Shown here: positions 47,423-59,978 of the stretch, piece after piece | Position numbering within the stretch: the stretch's first letter is position 1 | Layout: the number at the start of each line of letters is the position of its first letter | From: Silene latifolia | Taxonomy: Eukaryota; Streptophyta; Magnoliopsida; Caryophyllales; Caryophyllaceae | Length of the DNA stretch: 64,000 nt | Direction of reading: 5' to 3' | Assembly: GCF_048544455.1 (NCBI RefSeq) | Contig: NC_133534.1 | Location: 224,344,292-224,408,291 of the forward strand | Made by a program: the position numbers and the translations under genes | Notes under the pieces: generated by a model | Told to the model about the DNA's origin: nothing | What the model saw: the letters and a program-made list of their open reading frames with translations, nothing else | Databases searched by the model: none

Positions 47423-48840
47423 GAAGTGTCTTGTTGGAAATTGATTGATTCGGAGGATGAAGAGGTAAATTATCTTGAACTTAAAAAGCGTGTTAAGAAA
47501 CTTTCTAAGGATAATTTAATTAAGTGTTGTGAACATTCCCTTGATCATTGTCATGAACAAAGTCTAGAGTTAAGAGACCTTAAGGAACAGATTTTAGATA
47601 TTCTTTGAGGAAAACCAACTTCAAAGCCAACGCAAAAAGCTCAAATCTAAAGTTATGGCTACTCCATTTCTACAACTTCGGATATGACGAATCTTTGAGA
47701 AGAACGCTCTTGAATTAAAAGTTAAGGCTAGTGATGCCATAACTTCAGAGCTTAAACTTAACATTAAGAATCTTCAAGCTAAAGTTACGGCTAGTGATGC
47801 CATAACTTCAGAGCTTAAACTCGACATTAAGCATCTTCAAGCTAAAGTTACTGACTAGTGATGCTATAACTTCGAGTTGAAGAAAGTCAATGAGATTTTA
47901 AAAGATGAGCTTAATGGCAAAGATAGTGTGGTTTCCGAACACAAGAGAGAAATTGTATTTCTCTCTAAGCAATTGGATGAAACTAGTAATAGTATGTCCA
48001 AACTTAAGGAACAACATGAAATTGAGAAACGTGTCTTAAATGAACGTTTTGATAAATTTCGTGATAACTTTGAGAAAGGTAGCTCTTCCAAGGATTCAAA
48101 TGAAGATCATTCAAAATGTGAAAAAGAAATTGAGTCCTTGAAAGAATTACTTTTACATGCTCGAAAAGTTCATGATAAGTGGGAAGGAAGCACAAAGGTT
48201 CTAAACTTCCTTCATTGAACAATCGACAATAACATGAAGATGGGACTTGGTCATGAATGCTATAGCCGTAGAGACCATGATAAGTGCAAATCTAATCCTT
48301 CGAAAATGATTTGAGAAAAAGAAAATACGTTAATCTTCCGAATACTTGATTTGCAATTCTTTGTGGCTCTATTGGACATATACAAGTCAATTGTGTCAAA
48401 CTTGCTTGGGATAAGAAAAAGAATGTTGAAACTGTTAAGACTTGTGATTTCATAGTGGAAGATGATGTCTCTACTATAGATGAACCTAACGACATTGAAG
48501 AACGCAATAATGAGTTTAGATGGACTTATGATATGGCTTTTGATTACTCATCTGTTCCTTCAAAACCAAACAAAATAAATGAGAATCGAAAGCATACATT
48601 CAAGCCTAAAGTTCATAACCCTAAACCTAAAGCGTCTCATGAAGGTACTAGACCTAAAGCTACTTTCGATAGAACAAAACCTAGAGTACCTTATGTTCCG
48701 ATTGTTAGACAAAGACCAAGACAACCCAATGTTAAAGCCAAAAGAATAATAAGACAAGTATGGGTTAGAAAGGATCAAATATATAGAATTACTAACCATA
48801 AAGGACCCAACTTAGCTTGGGTACCTAAAAGTTGTATTTG
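47423..48840 (+). pseudogene. gag-protease linker, coiled-coil rich, broken
   Basis: Fragments in several frames (47426-47608, 47877-48218 and 48455-48841) encode lysine-, glutamate- and leucine-rich helices followed by a basic proline- and lysine-rich stretch. They fit the long spacer between gag and protease in SIRE-type polyproteins. A 63-bp tandem repeat at 47700-47870 belongs to the coiled-coil part. Stops and frameshifts separate the pieces. Confidence 0.65.
47707..47870 (+). repeat. 63-bp tandem repeat in copia spacer, about 2.6 copies
   Basis: GCTAGTGATGCCATAACTTC...CTTCAAGCTAAAGTTA recurs at 63-bp spacing. Twenty-one codons per unit suggests expansion of three heptads of a coiled coil. 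Confidence 0.8.
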
Positions 48841-51800
48841 ATTCATTTGCAGGTAGAAGTGAAAGAAAATAATCTATGGTATCTCGACAGTGGATGCTCG
48901 AGACACATGACAGGAGACAGAAATCTTTTTCTTTCACTAGAGCCCTTCTTTGGTGGCAAGGTTACCTTTGGAGATAACAAGAAGGGTACAATTATTGGAG
49001 TAGGAAAAATTGGAATTTCAACCTCTCATTCAATCGATAAAGTATATCTGGTAAGTGGTCTTAAACATAATTTACTTAGTATTTCTCAATTATGTGACAA
49101 AGGAAATAGAGTTGTCTTTCATGCCGATGTTTGTCGTATCATAAATGAAGGTACTAGTAATGTTTTACTTGAGGGTCACCGTATGAGGAATGTGTATATG
49201 ATTGACTTAAATGTTGTCAATACAAATTCCTTTGCGTGTATGAAAGTAAATTCCGATGAGTCTTGCTTGTGGCACAAGAGGTTTGCACACGTTAGTCCAA
49301 CTATTTTAAAGAAACTTATGTCCATGGATTTAGTTGAAGGCTTGCCCTCAATTAATTTCGAGCAGGAGACAATGTGTGACTCATGTGCCCGCTGCAAACA
49401 TGTTAGATCCTCTTTTAAACCTAAGAGAATAGTTAGCACTAAACGACCACTTGAGATGGTACACATGGATTTATGTGGACCTATGAGAGTTAGAAGCCGT
49501 GGTGGATCAAAGTATGTATTTGTTCTAGTCGATGATTACTCAAGGTATGTCTGGCCAATCTTTCTTTCCTCTAAAGATGAAACTTTCGATGAATTTGTGG
49601 TATTAATGAAGCTTGCCCAAAATAGATATGATAATAAGCTTATTTCGATTCGCACGGATCACGGCACGGAATTTGATAATCAATTATTTATAGAATATTG
49701 TAGGGAAAATGGTGTGGGGCATAACTTCTCCGCACCACGTACCCCACAACAAAACGGTGTCGTGGAACGTATGAATCGAACCCTAGAGGATATGGCTCGT
49801 ACTATGCTTTTGTGTAGTGGCCTTCCTAGAAGCTTCTGGGCAGAAGCTGTTAGTACCGCATGTTATGTGCATAATAGAGCTATGATCCGACCTATTTTGA
49901 AAAAGACTCCCTATGAACTTTTAAGAGGGAGAAAACCCAATATATCACATCTCCGTTGCTTCGGGAGCAAATGCTTTGTTCACAATAATGGAAAAGAAAA
50001 TTTAGGAAAATTTGACCCCCGAAGTGATGAAGCTGTTTTTATGGGATATTCGGATCATAGTAAAGCTTATAAAGTGTTCAATAAAAGAACCTTGCGCATA
50101 GAAGAAAGTGTTCATGTTCGCTTTGACGAAGATAATGTGTTTGATAAAGTTGAACAGGAAGAAGAGGATCCAGATGAGCCCGATTTCTTTCTAGCAAGAA
50201 ATGAGCCCCTAAATGAAGATGAAGATATTCAAGGTATCAATGATGAACTAGAAAATTCTGCAAACAATCCTAAGAGAAGTGATGAGTCCATAGTTAATGA
50301 TACTATCGACCCTTCCTTGGATAAAGAAAGAGATCTTGAAGTTATACCTAATGATGTTGTAACTTCCGATCCAAATCATGATATTTCTAATGAAGTTAGT
50401 GATGCTTCTGAAGAAAATCCCAAGTCCAACTCAGGGGGAACAAATCATGATTCTTCGCCTGCAGATGATGCTAGTCCATCAAATGATAATGAGCCTAGAG
50501 TTCTCAAAAAGTGGAAACATCAAAGCTCCCATCCTTTGGACAAAATCCTAGGGGATCTAGAGCAAGGCATTAAAACTAGAAGGTCCTTGAATAATTTCTG
50601 CTCGTTCTTTTCGTTTCTATCAACCATTGAACCTACCAATATTAAAGAAGCTCTTGCTGAACCTGATTGGATAACCGCTATGCAAGAAGAGCTTCAACAA
50701 TTCGAACGCAATAAGGTATGGCACTTAGTACCACGACCTAGTGATCGAACTGTTATTGGTACTAGATGGGTGTTTAGAAACAAATTGGACGATACAGGAC
50801 TTATTACAAGAAACAAGGCACGACTAGTTGTCCAAGGCTACAATCAACAGGAAGGGATCGATTATGACGAGACCTTTGCACCCGTAGCAAGACTTGAGGC
50901 TATTCGTCTCATTATTGCCTTTTTTGCTCATAAAGGAATGAAACTGTTCCAAATGGACGTTAAGAAAAGACATTTCTTAATGGTTATTTGGAGGAAGAAG
51001 TCTATGTAGAACAACCTCCGGGATTTTTAGATAGCAAGTTTCAAAACCACGTCTATAAATTAGACAAAGCTTTATATGGTTTGAAACAAGCTCCTAGGGC
51101 ATGGTATGACAGATTATCCAAGTTTTTGTTACAAAATAATTTTACAAGAGGATCTGTCGATAAAACCCCACATTCCTAAAATCCGAGGGTTCAAATTACT
51201 TGTTGTACAAATTTATGTAGACGATATTATATTCGGTTCTACTAATGAAAAATTGTGCAAGTATTTTTTTGATCTAATGACTTCTGAGTTTGAAATGAGC
51301 ATGATGAGAGAATCAAGTACTTTTTAGGCTTACAAATTCAACAAACTAAGGATGGTATAAAGATACACCAACAGAAATATATCAAGGAACTAATTCGAAA
51401 GTTCGGTATGGAAAATGCAAAATCATACGATACACCTATGGTACCTGAAAAGAAGATGACTATAGATGAACATGGTAAGTGTGTCGATGAGACTACATAT
51501 CGAGGTATGATTGGTTCACTTTTATATTTAAGCGCAAGTCGTCCCGATATAATGTTTAGTGTATGTGTATCGTGCTCGATTTCAATCGTGCCCTAAAGAA
51601 TCACATATGATTGCGGTTAAACGTATCTTGAGATATTTAATTGGTACATCTAATTTATACTTATGGTATCCACTTGAGTGTAATTTCGATCTAGTAGGAT
51701 ATTCGGATGCAGATTATGCGGGATGTTCTTTAGATAGGAAAAGCACTTACGGGTATGCAACGTTTGTTGGACCTTGTATTATCACATGGGGATCGAAGAA

Positions 51801-52164
51801 ACAAAATTCGATTTGCAATGTCTCTCTTTGAAAGCCGAAGTATGTATCTGCATGGATCTGGTATGTTCTCAATTACTTTGGTTAAAGCAACAACTATGTG
51901 ATTATGGTATAAATGTAGGTCGTATGCCTATTATGTGTGACAATACGAGTGCTATAGTAATTTCTAAGAACCCCGCCCAAAGACTCGAGGACCAAACATA
52001 TAGATATTCGACACCATTTTCTACGGGATCATGTAGAGAAAGGCAACATTTCACTTGAATTTTGTAGTACCGAAAGGCAATGGGCTGATATCTTGACTAA
52101 GGCATTAGCTAGAAAACGCTTTGAGTTATTGAGACTTGAGATTGGTTTAATTAGTGATAATTAA
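48832..52164 (+). pseudogene. pol of copia element: protease, integrase, reverse transcriptase, RNase H, frameshifted
   Basis: The first frame (48832-51009, 725 residues) holds the aspartic protease ([14 protein letters not shown] near 48877), the integrase zinc finger (HKRFAH...CDSCARC), the integrase core ([30 protein letters not shown]) and the start of reverse transcriptase ([29 protein letters not shown]). A one-base loss near 50970 ends this frame. Later pieces in other phases hold [14 protein letters not shown] (about 51080-51120), the polymerase motif YVDD (51214-51225), RNase H (GYSDADYAG, CDNTSAI) and the C-terminal WADILTKAL (52082-52108). At least five frame breaks make it inactive. 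In active relatives it makes and integrates cDNA. Confidence 0.9.
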
Positions 52165-52691
52165 ATCCGTCATAATTATGTCGGGAACTGAATGATGGCT
52201 AGAAAGATAAGATTGTACGATTGTGTCCGTATATTTTTGTTGCAAGTTTAATTATGTTAAATAATATTTATTTTACGTGTTATATCTTGCTTATGTGTAT
52301 GGTAGTATTTTATATTCTGCATAATCACATTTCCTTACAAAAATCGACAAAATCTACAATAAATTGCCTTAATATAATAAAGATATTTCTATCTTATTAT
52401 ATTCCTACACAAATCCTGCCTAAACTCCAATACAAAAGATTTTCTTTCCTAATCTTACATCTAATAGGAAATAATGCCAAAAAAAAAAAAAAAAGGAAAG
52501 ATGCCGAAAAAAAAAAGGAAAGGCATTAAAGATTTAAGGAAATTGGTATTATTTTCTATCTTTTAGGAATCCTATTCTTACCTAAACTCAAATTCCTTAT
52601 GCTATATATACCCCTTTAATCTCACCATAATTCTCATCAATTCTAATCCTCTAAACCCTAATTACCTTTACTACTATCTTTTATTTTCATA
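52165..52691 (+). other. Spacer between pol and third ORF
   Basis: AT-rich and non-coding, with an A-rich run at 52478-52520. It may contain the signal for expressing the third ORF, but I see no motif that I can name. Confidence 0.5.
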
Positions 52692-54328
52692 ATGACTAAT
52701 CAACCTACAATCCGTTTTCAATCAAAGAAACATGTTGTTATTAGAAAGAAGGTAAGTCAATCACCGCCTCGCACTCGCTCCACCTCACCGGCCGAACCCC
52801 CTCGCTCCCCACGGTCCTTTGTCGACCAACCCGCCAACCTCACAAAGCGAAGAAAATTATTCAAGGGTAAGGGGAAGATGGTTTCGAAAATTGAGGTAAG
52901 TTCAAAGACTGAGAACTATAAACTTCAAGATGGTTCTTCACGTATTCTTTACGCACAGCATATGGATGATTACACCAATAATGGACTGAATAATCTTAGA
53001 CTAACTCAAGTAGAAAGAAGAGATGTCAATCAAGTTGCTCAATATCGCATTCACGCAGGACGAGTATATTCGATTGATTGGTTAAAGAAATACAAAGCAC
53101 TTGGGTTTTTCAGAAATTTTCTCAAGGATCAAGGATGGGAAAATATTGTTGCTGTAAGTGGTCCTGTCTTTCCTATTGAGGTATATCAATTTTATGCTTC
53201 TGTTCATCTTAAGGAAGGAAATTTGTTTGCTGTGGTCAATGAGACTTCCATAAAAGTCTCACCTGGTGATTTCTGCGACTTGGCTCGAGTTCCTGAAGGA
53301 GGAACTGAGATCAATCCAAGCGTAGAATGGGGAGGTGTGTCACCTGAAAAAAGGTTGATAGTGAAACGGTATTTCAAACAAGATGCAACTTCGTCTGAGA
53401 CTATCTTGACTGCAAAGTTGTCGCCTAAATTGAGGTTCTTTTTGAACTTTCTTTGGAATACTATTGTTCCTCGAAAAGAAGGTAGAGATAAATTCGGGGC
53501 ACATGAGATGATTATTATGAAGGCTTGGCTTGAAAGAGAAAAGGTTAGTCTACCCTTGCTTGTGTTTCATAAAATTATACAAGCTAGTGTAACGGCTAAG
53601 ATGGAGGATTTTGCTTCTACTTTAAGTTTGCCTTATGGGAATTGGATATCACGAATTTTAGAGAAGAAAGGAGTAATTGGGAAGCAGAATTATGGAGTTA
53701 TCACTAATGACGAGATGAGCGATCTTTATCTATCTTATATGAAGCTCGTTATTAATGGCAATGAATTAGGTTTTGAGACAAAAGGAGAAAAAGGAGAAAA
53801 AGAAGGAAAAAGCAATGTGAGTTTTGATATGTTGGATTCTAAGATGGATTCAAACTTTACTTCTATTCTTGGACGGATTAATGAACAAGACAAGAAATTG
53901 GAAAAATTGTTTGACCTAATTAAAAAGGAAAGGAGAATTGATACTAGTGGACCAAGTGAAGTCAGCCCGGCTCACCTAAAGACCGTGTTGTCACGGTTTG
54001 ATACACTACTCGAAAGTGTTTTTAAGGGCATTTACGAACTCACTCCGAGTCTACTCAAATAAAGGAAGGTATGGCTAGTTTGGTTAAGTTTGGTGATGAT
54101 CTTTTGCAATCTGGGAAGGAGATGAGGTCTGAGATGCAAACTATATATGAAGCAGTTAAAGCAATGACTTTGAGGATTGGTAACTTCGATACTCGATTAA
54201 CCGCTCAAGCTGCACTTCTCGACCATTGTCATGCGCGACTCGAGGACTTGGAATACCACTTTGACCTAGGTCCAACCCGCCAAGCCCACGCTACCCTTGA
54301 CCTTTTTGCCCTAATCCATTCACCCTAG
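52692..54328 (+). pseudogene. Env-position third ORF of SIRE-like element, one frameshift
   Basis: A 456-residue frame (52692-54062) continues in another phase to 54328, with a single frameshift near 54040. The N-terminus is basic and rich in serine, proline and arginine. The middle has the conserved block FFLNFLWNTIVPRKEGRDKF and HEMIIMKAWLEREKVSLP known from the so-called putative plant transposon protein domain found after pol in SIRE-type elements and in many Ty3 relatives. The C-terminus is helical with likely coiled coils. I see no clear signal peptide or membrane segment, so an envelope role is not supported by this sequence. Its function is unknown. Confidence 0.75.
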
Positions 54329-54744
54329 CCTTATCTTTTTAATTCCTTTGCTCAAATAAAAATCCATTCTTATGGATATTAGCTTTTTCAATTCCGCATT
54401 ATTTCTTTTGTGATTGCAAGTTTATAATATTATTATGCTAATTAAGAACTAGATTGCGTTTAATATAATATATTTTTCATGATTAATTTTTGTTTCATAA
54501 TATATTATTCTGGTCGTTTTATGTTTGTTCTTATCTTTTCAATGATGCCAAGAGGGGGAATTGTTTTTATGATTTGCGACCGTCTCAAAGATTAATTCTC
54601 TCATGGCGTTCTGTAGTTATAACTTTGAAGAGATTATTAGTTTCTACGCTCAACTGTTCTATAATTTGGGAAGTATTATGTTGAGGGGGAACTAGACTTA
54701 GACACAAATCATAGGAGACTTGTCATCATCAAAAAGGAGGAATT
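54329..54744 (+). other. 3' untranslated region of copia element with polypurine tract
   Basis: It contains a purine-rich AAGAGGGGGAA (54550-54560) and the LTR-proximal polypurine tract AAAAAGGAGGAA (54731-54742). No supported ORF. Confidence 0.65.
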
Positions 54745-56090
54745 TGTTGGACCTTTAGTCCTAATTAATTGTTTTGATAATGTGTAATGATTTGTATGTG
54801 GACTTAATATATAAACATATGCGTGTAATTGTGTGCTTAAGTTTTAATTTAGAAAGGAACAATTACAAGACGCAAGCTTGAAGTTTGGACCAAGGAGGTA
54901 CAACTTCAAATATACTTGATCGATGCATTCAAGCAAGATCAAGATTGGAAATCAACCACGAGACTCAAGATGAGAGACTTGTGAAGAGACGATTCGTTTA
55001 CTGAAGATCTACTGAAGATTAGATATTATAGGTCGTCATCCGGTAATGGTTTTACTTTGTTTGATTTAAAGGTTAATGAAGTTATGGCTTAATAGACATA
55101 ACTTCATTGCTAGACAAAAATGATGCGTTAATTTTTGGAAAATATATTTTTAATGGTTTATAAAAATAAGAGAGTATTTATTTTGTTTGGAATTAATTAA
55201 TTAGAATTTAAGTTAAATAAACTATTGGTTTATAATACGATATTTATATCGTCATGCAACCTAGGGCTTTAACTAAATTCTATCTCGATTTGTTGCGGGC
55301 TTTAGAAGCAAGAAAGGACCGAAGGAGGCCTTGGGCCGGCCGAACCCTAGGGAGGCTGAAACCCTAGGAGGCCAAAACTCCTCCTTCCTTTCTCTTCTTA
55401 CTTGTTCTTCAAGTTTTACATTTCCAGAACATTCCTATGCCCTAATTCCAGAACATTCCAAACCCTAATCCTCTCTACTATAAATACTCTTATTCATTCA
55501 ACATTAATTGTTGACACACACATCTACAAATTTCAAGAGAGAAAAATATTTTTAAGCAAAAATCATTTGAGCTTTAATTCTTATTTTCATATTTGCTTAT
55601 ACAAAAATCACGCATCAAATTTGTCAATCACTCGAAGAAAAATCGTTATAGGATACTAAATACACAAGGGTATTATACTCACTCGCATAACGTGAGATTA
55701 GTATTTATCGTTGTATTTTTCTTATTAACGTAAGAGCAACCTAGAGTATTTAGCGATACTCAATCTGAGTTATAATCATATAGTTGATTATACGAGTGGA
55801 TTGGTAATTTTTGTAATCCGGAGAAAGGTACTAAAAATTATTAATCGAGAATAGTGGACGTAGGTTTCGACTTATGAAACTGAACCACTTCAAAATCCTG
55901 TGTGTCTCTCTTTCTCTCTCTCTTTATTATTGTTATTTCGATTTTGCATTTATTGTTAATAATTTAATTAGTTGATTTTAATCAATAAAATCAAGTAATT
56001 AATTTATATCATATATTTCGAAAAAGCGGTCATCGTTTTTAATACTCAATTCACCCCCCCCTCTTTCGTATTCGATCAATAGACTCCACA
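54745..56090 (+). mobile_element. 3' LTR of copia element
   Basis: This is the partner of 44870-46223, eight bases shorter owing mainly to a shorter C-run and a small indel near its start. It is followed by the right-hand TAACC duplication. Confidence 0.92.
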
Positions 56091-56251
56091 TAACCGCACA
56101 ACGTACTCGGAATAATTTGGGACACAAATATTTAATTTTTAATTATTTGATGTTGCGGGGTATTCTACATATTTTTAAAATATAACAGAGAATTTTAAAG
56201 AATATAAAATCCATTGAAATAGAGGGAATATAAAATTGTTGTAATATATAA

Positions 56252-56547
56252 GGGGTTGTTTGGTTTACTATGGGAAGATAAAGTTCCTATGAAGTTAAGT
56301 TCATGTGAATTTGTAATTCATGTGAATTGTAAAAATGTTGTTTGGTTGTCATGTGTGAAATGAATTCATGTGGGAAGTTGCACTTACCAAGGGGGGGGCT
56401 AGGTAAGCAACTTCCTACATTATGGAGGAATTGAAGTTCCTTGGGAAGTTCTAATTCCCATGAAATGGGCAACCAAACAACATCATATTTAAGCAATTCA
56501 TGGGAATTTCTACTTCCCATGATTTAAGAGGGCAACCAAACAACCCC
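56252..56547 (+). mobile_element. PIF/Harbinger-type MITE (Tourist-like)
   Basis: A 296-bp unit starts GGGGTTGTTTGGTT and ends with its exact inverse, flanked by TAA on both sides (56249-56251 and 56548-56550). The duplication length and terminal sequence fit Tourist-like MITEs. The interior is rich in palindromic TTCATGGGAA-type words. No coding capacity. Confidence 0.82.
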
Positions 56548-56695
56548 TAAGAAGTATAGCCGTTGTTAGGTACTGAAATTTAGTACGTACTTGCAACACT
56601 TACACAATAATTTTAAAATGTTACCCTTGATCAACTTTTTATTGGTCAAGTATGAAGCTATCTGCACTATGAAATTGCCACGCGGGGCTTTAAAA

Positions 56696-56869
56696 TCCTA
56701 TATATAATTAGAGGTCTAAAAACTCTGATTCATTCAATAAATAAAGAGAAATTAAACAAACGCTTAAGTATTTGTTGGTTAAGAAAAGCATGCATATTCC
56801 ATAATCTTTAAGTCGATTAAAACAATAAATTATTAACGATCCTGTGGTTTCCACGGGTTTCAAAACTAG
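56696..56869 (+). mobile_element. Possible mini-Helitron
   Basis: It starts TCCTATATATAATTAGAGG after an A and ends with the hairpin CCTGTGG-TTT-CCACGGG (56841-56857), then TTTCAAAACTAG followed by T. The 3' end is convincing. The 5' end is weaker, since many AT-rich sites look alike. Confidence 0.5.
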
Positions 56870-56924
56870 TTTGATCATTAAACATATGAGATGTCGAAAA
56901 CGCGGAGAAGGTGTCCCATACGGT

Positions 56925-57258
56925 CTGTACCGTCCAACGGTCCTAAGACAGTATGAGAGTCCGCTGGAACTTTTCTTCAATTTTGATCTTGACTTGGACT
57001 TGGGAGGGATTTGATAAGGTGGACAGTTCGACGGTCCTATGACAGTATGGGAGCCCGTTGGAACTTTTCCTCAATTTTGATCTTGACTTGGACTTAGGGA
57101 GGGATACGAAACAGTGGACCGTCTGACGACCTATGACACTATGGGAGCCCGCTGGAACTTTTCTTCAATTTTGATCTTGACTTGAAATTGGGAGGGATTT
57201 GAGACGGTGGACCGTCTGACGGTCCTATGACAGTATGAGAGCCCGCTTGAACTTTTCG
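56925..57258 (+). repeat. Minisatellite, about 95-bp unit, 3.5 copies, upstream of TFIIB
   Basis: Units are marked by ACGGTCCTATGACAGTATG (variants at about 56937, 57033, 57125 and 57219) and TTCTTCAATTTTGATCTTGA. GGTGGACCGTCTGACGGTCC-type words inside the unit are partly palindromic. Confidence 0.85.
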
Positions 57259-57344
57259 TGCAAAACTCATCCAAGCTATATCATTAGGAGTCTCGTATGG
57301 TGGACCGATCGCTGGCCGACCGTCCTAGAGTCCTCCTTTTCCTC

Positions 57345-57372
57345 CTCCTTCCTTCCTTCCTTCCTTCCTTCT
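57345..57372 (+). repeat. (CCTT)n microsatellite
   Basis: A short run of CTTC/CCTT units follows a second copy of the GACCG-type words. Confidence 0.8.
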
Positions 57373-57870
57373 TGCTTCCTTACTTCAATTCCCGCTTCAC
57401 TCGTGTTGCTTTTCCTCCTTCATTTAATGCCTACAATTCAAAGTCGAGGGAGGTAAAAGCCGACAAAGAGGCAAAATGGCAAGCAAAGCGGTCTAAAAAT
57501 TCTAAAATAGAATCAAAACACATGAAAGGAAATGGGATAAATGACACTAAAACTTAAATTTAGGTATTTTTTCATTGATTCTTTATTTATTACTCCGTAG
57601 TAGAATTATTATGGATTATTACATCCAAATTGAAAAGTATAAGGTTCATTTACGGTAATTTTTTGTCTCTCACTATGACCCGCAACCCAGCTAAATTGAA
57701 CTAAACCCGACTCAAAATAACACAAATCGATTAAAATTGTTAACCAAAATAAACCTGATCAATCTGAATTAAATTAAACTGATTTAACCCGATCCGAAAT
57801 TGAAGAGAATGACCCGTTTAGGAGGTCCTACAAAGAGAGTACAACATCCTCTTGTCCCCTTCCTTGCTTG

Positions 57871-57879
57871 TATAAATAT
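57871..57879 (+). promoter_or_regulatory. TATA box of TFIIB gene
   Basis: TATAAATAT stands about 147 bases before the start codon and is followed by a pyrimidine-rich stretch (57880-57927) typical of plant transcription start regions. No other TATA box lies closer to the ATG. The 57380-57870 flank holds AT-rich DNA and ACCCGA-type words, with nothing else recognisable. Confidence 0.7.
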
Positions 57880-58017
57880 CCCGGCTTCCCCCTTTGTTTT
57901 CCCCTATTTCTATCTCTCTCCCCCTTGCTGTAACCTAAAATAAAAAAGAGGGAGCAGAAACCGTAATTCTTGCTAACAAAATCTGGATCCACCAAACCAA
58001 GTCGCATAAATAAATAA

Positions 58018-59940
58018 ATGGACGCCTTCTGTAGCGACTGCAAGAAGCACACCGAGGTTGTATTCGACCACTCGGCAGGGGACACTGTCTGCTCCGAATG
58101 CGGTTTGGTACTCGAGTCTCATTCCATTGATGAAACTTCCGAGTGGCGTACCTTCGCAAACGAGTCCAACGACAACGACCCCGTCCGTGTTGGGGGTCCC
58201 TCTAATCCACTCCTTACTGACGGTGGACTCTCTACCGTCATCTCCAAACCTAACGGCTCCTCTGGTGACTTCCTATCTTCCTCCCTCGGTCGCTGGCAGA
58301 ATCGCGGCTCTAATCCTGATCGCGCTCTTATCCTCGCCTTCAAAACCATTGCCACCATGGCTGACAGGTCTTCTTCTTTTTCCCTCTTTCCCAGTTGATT
58401 TAGTCAAGGATGGCTACAAAGTTATAGAATTCGAAACAGTTTTTAATTAATTTGGTGGAAATAAAAAAGACCCAACTTTAATATTTTCTGAATCATATTA
58501 AGTAAGTGTTTGCAGCTTGTGTTCTTGGAGTTTGTTATCTATCTCCGAAGTTATTGGGATTCTAATGCGTGGTCAGAAACTGATCTTGTTTATACCATTT
58601 ATGTACTGATGCTGGGTCTTTCCTAACAGTTAAATGTAGAGTTATGTTGGAATTTTTCGAGTAGTGGTGGTGGTGGTATCATAATTATCCATACTATAAG
58701 TGATCGATGGAAAACAAACTGTCAGTAGGAGATAATCGATGGTGGTGAAGCTGTGATTTCAAAAGCTTTAGACTTTTGCTTTGCCTCACAACTTACTGTA
58801 CTCAATTGCCTCTAGGTCATTTCAAGTCTCTGAAACCAGGGAATTTTATAATGAAAGTTGTAAATTGTAAAATTTCCATTGTTAGTGTCCCTGTTGGTAA
58901 TCCAGTTGTAGTTGAGAGAACTAGGACCTGGTTTCTTATGTGTTGGAGACTGAATGGGTGGACTTACATGTTTGATAAGGAGGATATATAGGACAACAGA
59001 ATTGTCTGGTATGTTTATAATGATTTACAGTCATGAGAAGGATTCACCAATAAGGTTGAGGACATATGCATCCTAAATCCCGTCTTTATAAGGTGGGTAC
59101 GGAGTCACACGTACGGACTTGGAGAAGAATTTTTGAAGCATGTGGAGGTTCCTAGTTCAGGTGAGGGTGATCAACAAATTAGGGACCTACTTGACTTCAT
59201 TACTATTATGGATGAGGAGGCGGACATAAGGTCTAGTTGTATTTTAGATGTTATGGCATGTGGGGTATACTTTGTTACATTCTGGTAGGAAATCAACGTG
59301 AGTTCCACAATGCCAACTTCTAGCAGAAAGGCTTCCTAGTTCGAAACTAAGTGCTTTGTGTCTAACTTTGTCAAATGGACTTCTTGCCAACTTTTCTTTT
59401 ATGTATTTCTCTGTTTTGTTTATTAACTTTTCTTTTAGTGTAAGCTGATAATAATTACCCTTTCCTGTCTCAGGTTGGGCCTTGTTTCAACAATAAAGGT
59501 ATGAACTTCATGACATTTACTTTGTTCGACATGAACAACGATATGCTTATGAGCACATGCTAAATTACTAAGCATCAACTTTTACTTTTACTTTCTTTCT
59601 TTGTTGATGCCTACATGTCGTTAGCTGTTTACTAGTTTTGTTGTGTCAGTATCGTTAGGGTACAAGACCTGAATTTATAGTTACGTCTAAAATAGCTCGA
59701 TCATGCTGCCATAAACAGTCTCTGTGACATTACATGGAAAATTGCCTCGTATATCTTAGGCTGCTAGAAGCAGCAGCCTCTTTAGCGGCAATGTGATATT
59801 GACGATGAATGTGTAAACAAGGCTATTCCGGGGCAATTCCTTTTTCCTTTAGGGCGCAGGTTCTATGCACTTCCACTTGAGTTGCTTAGTGTGGGTTGGG
59901 TGGGGATGGAGAATTATTGTGTTTTCCTTATCTGTGACCT

Positions 59941-59978
<38 letters not shown>

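Larger units (their letters stand above)
44870..56090 (+). mobile_element. Complete Ty1/copia retrotransposon, SIRE/Maximus-like
   Basis: The element has LTRs at 44870-46223 and 54745-56090, a perfect TAACC target duplication (44865-44869 and 56091-56095), a primer site TGGTATTAGAGC (46227-46238) and a polypurine tract (AAAAAGGAGGAA, 54731-54742). The order gag, protease, integrase, reverse transcriptase, RNase H is that of Ty1/copia. The large size (11.2 kb) and an extra ORF after RNase H point to the SIRE/Maximus lineage. By eye the LTRs differ at about 14 places in 1350 bp, so insertion is fairly recent, yet gag-pol already has many frameshifts and stops and cannot act autonomously. Confidence 0.92.

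Noticed and set aside
44835..56231. Stowaway-type MITE interrupted by the copia element
   Set aside because: CTCCTTCTGTTTTCC on the left and AGAGGGAATA on the right look vaguely like Stowaway ends, but the inverted match is too poor and no clear TA duplication can be assigned.
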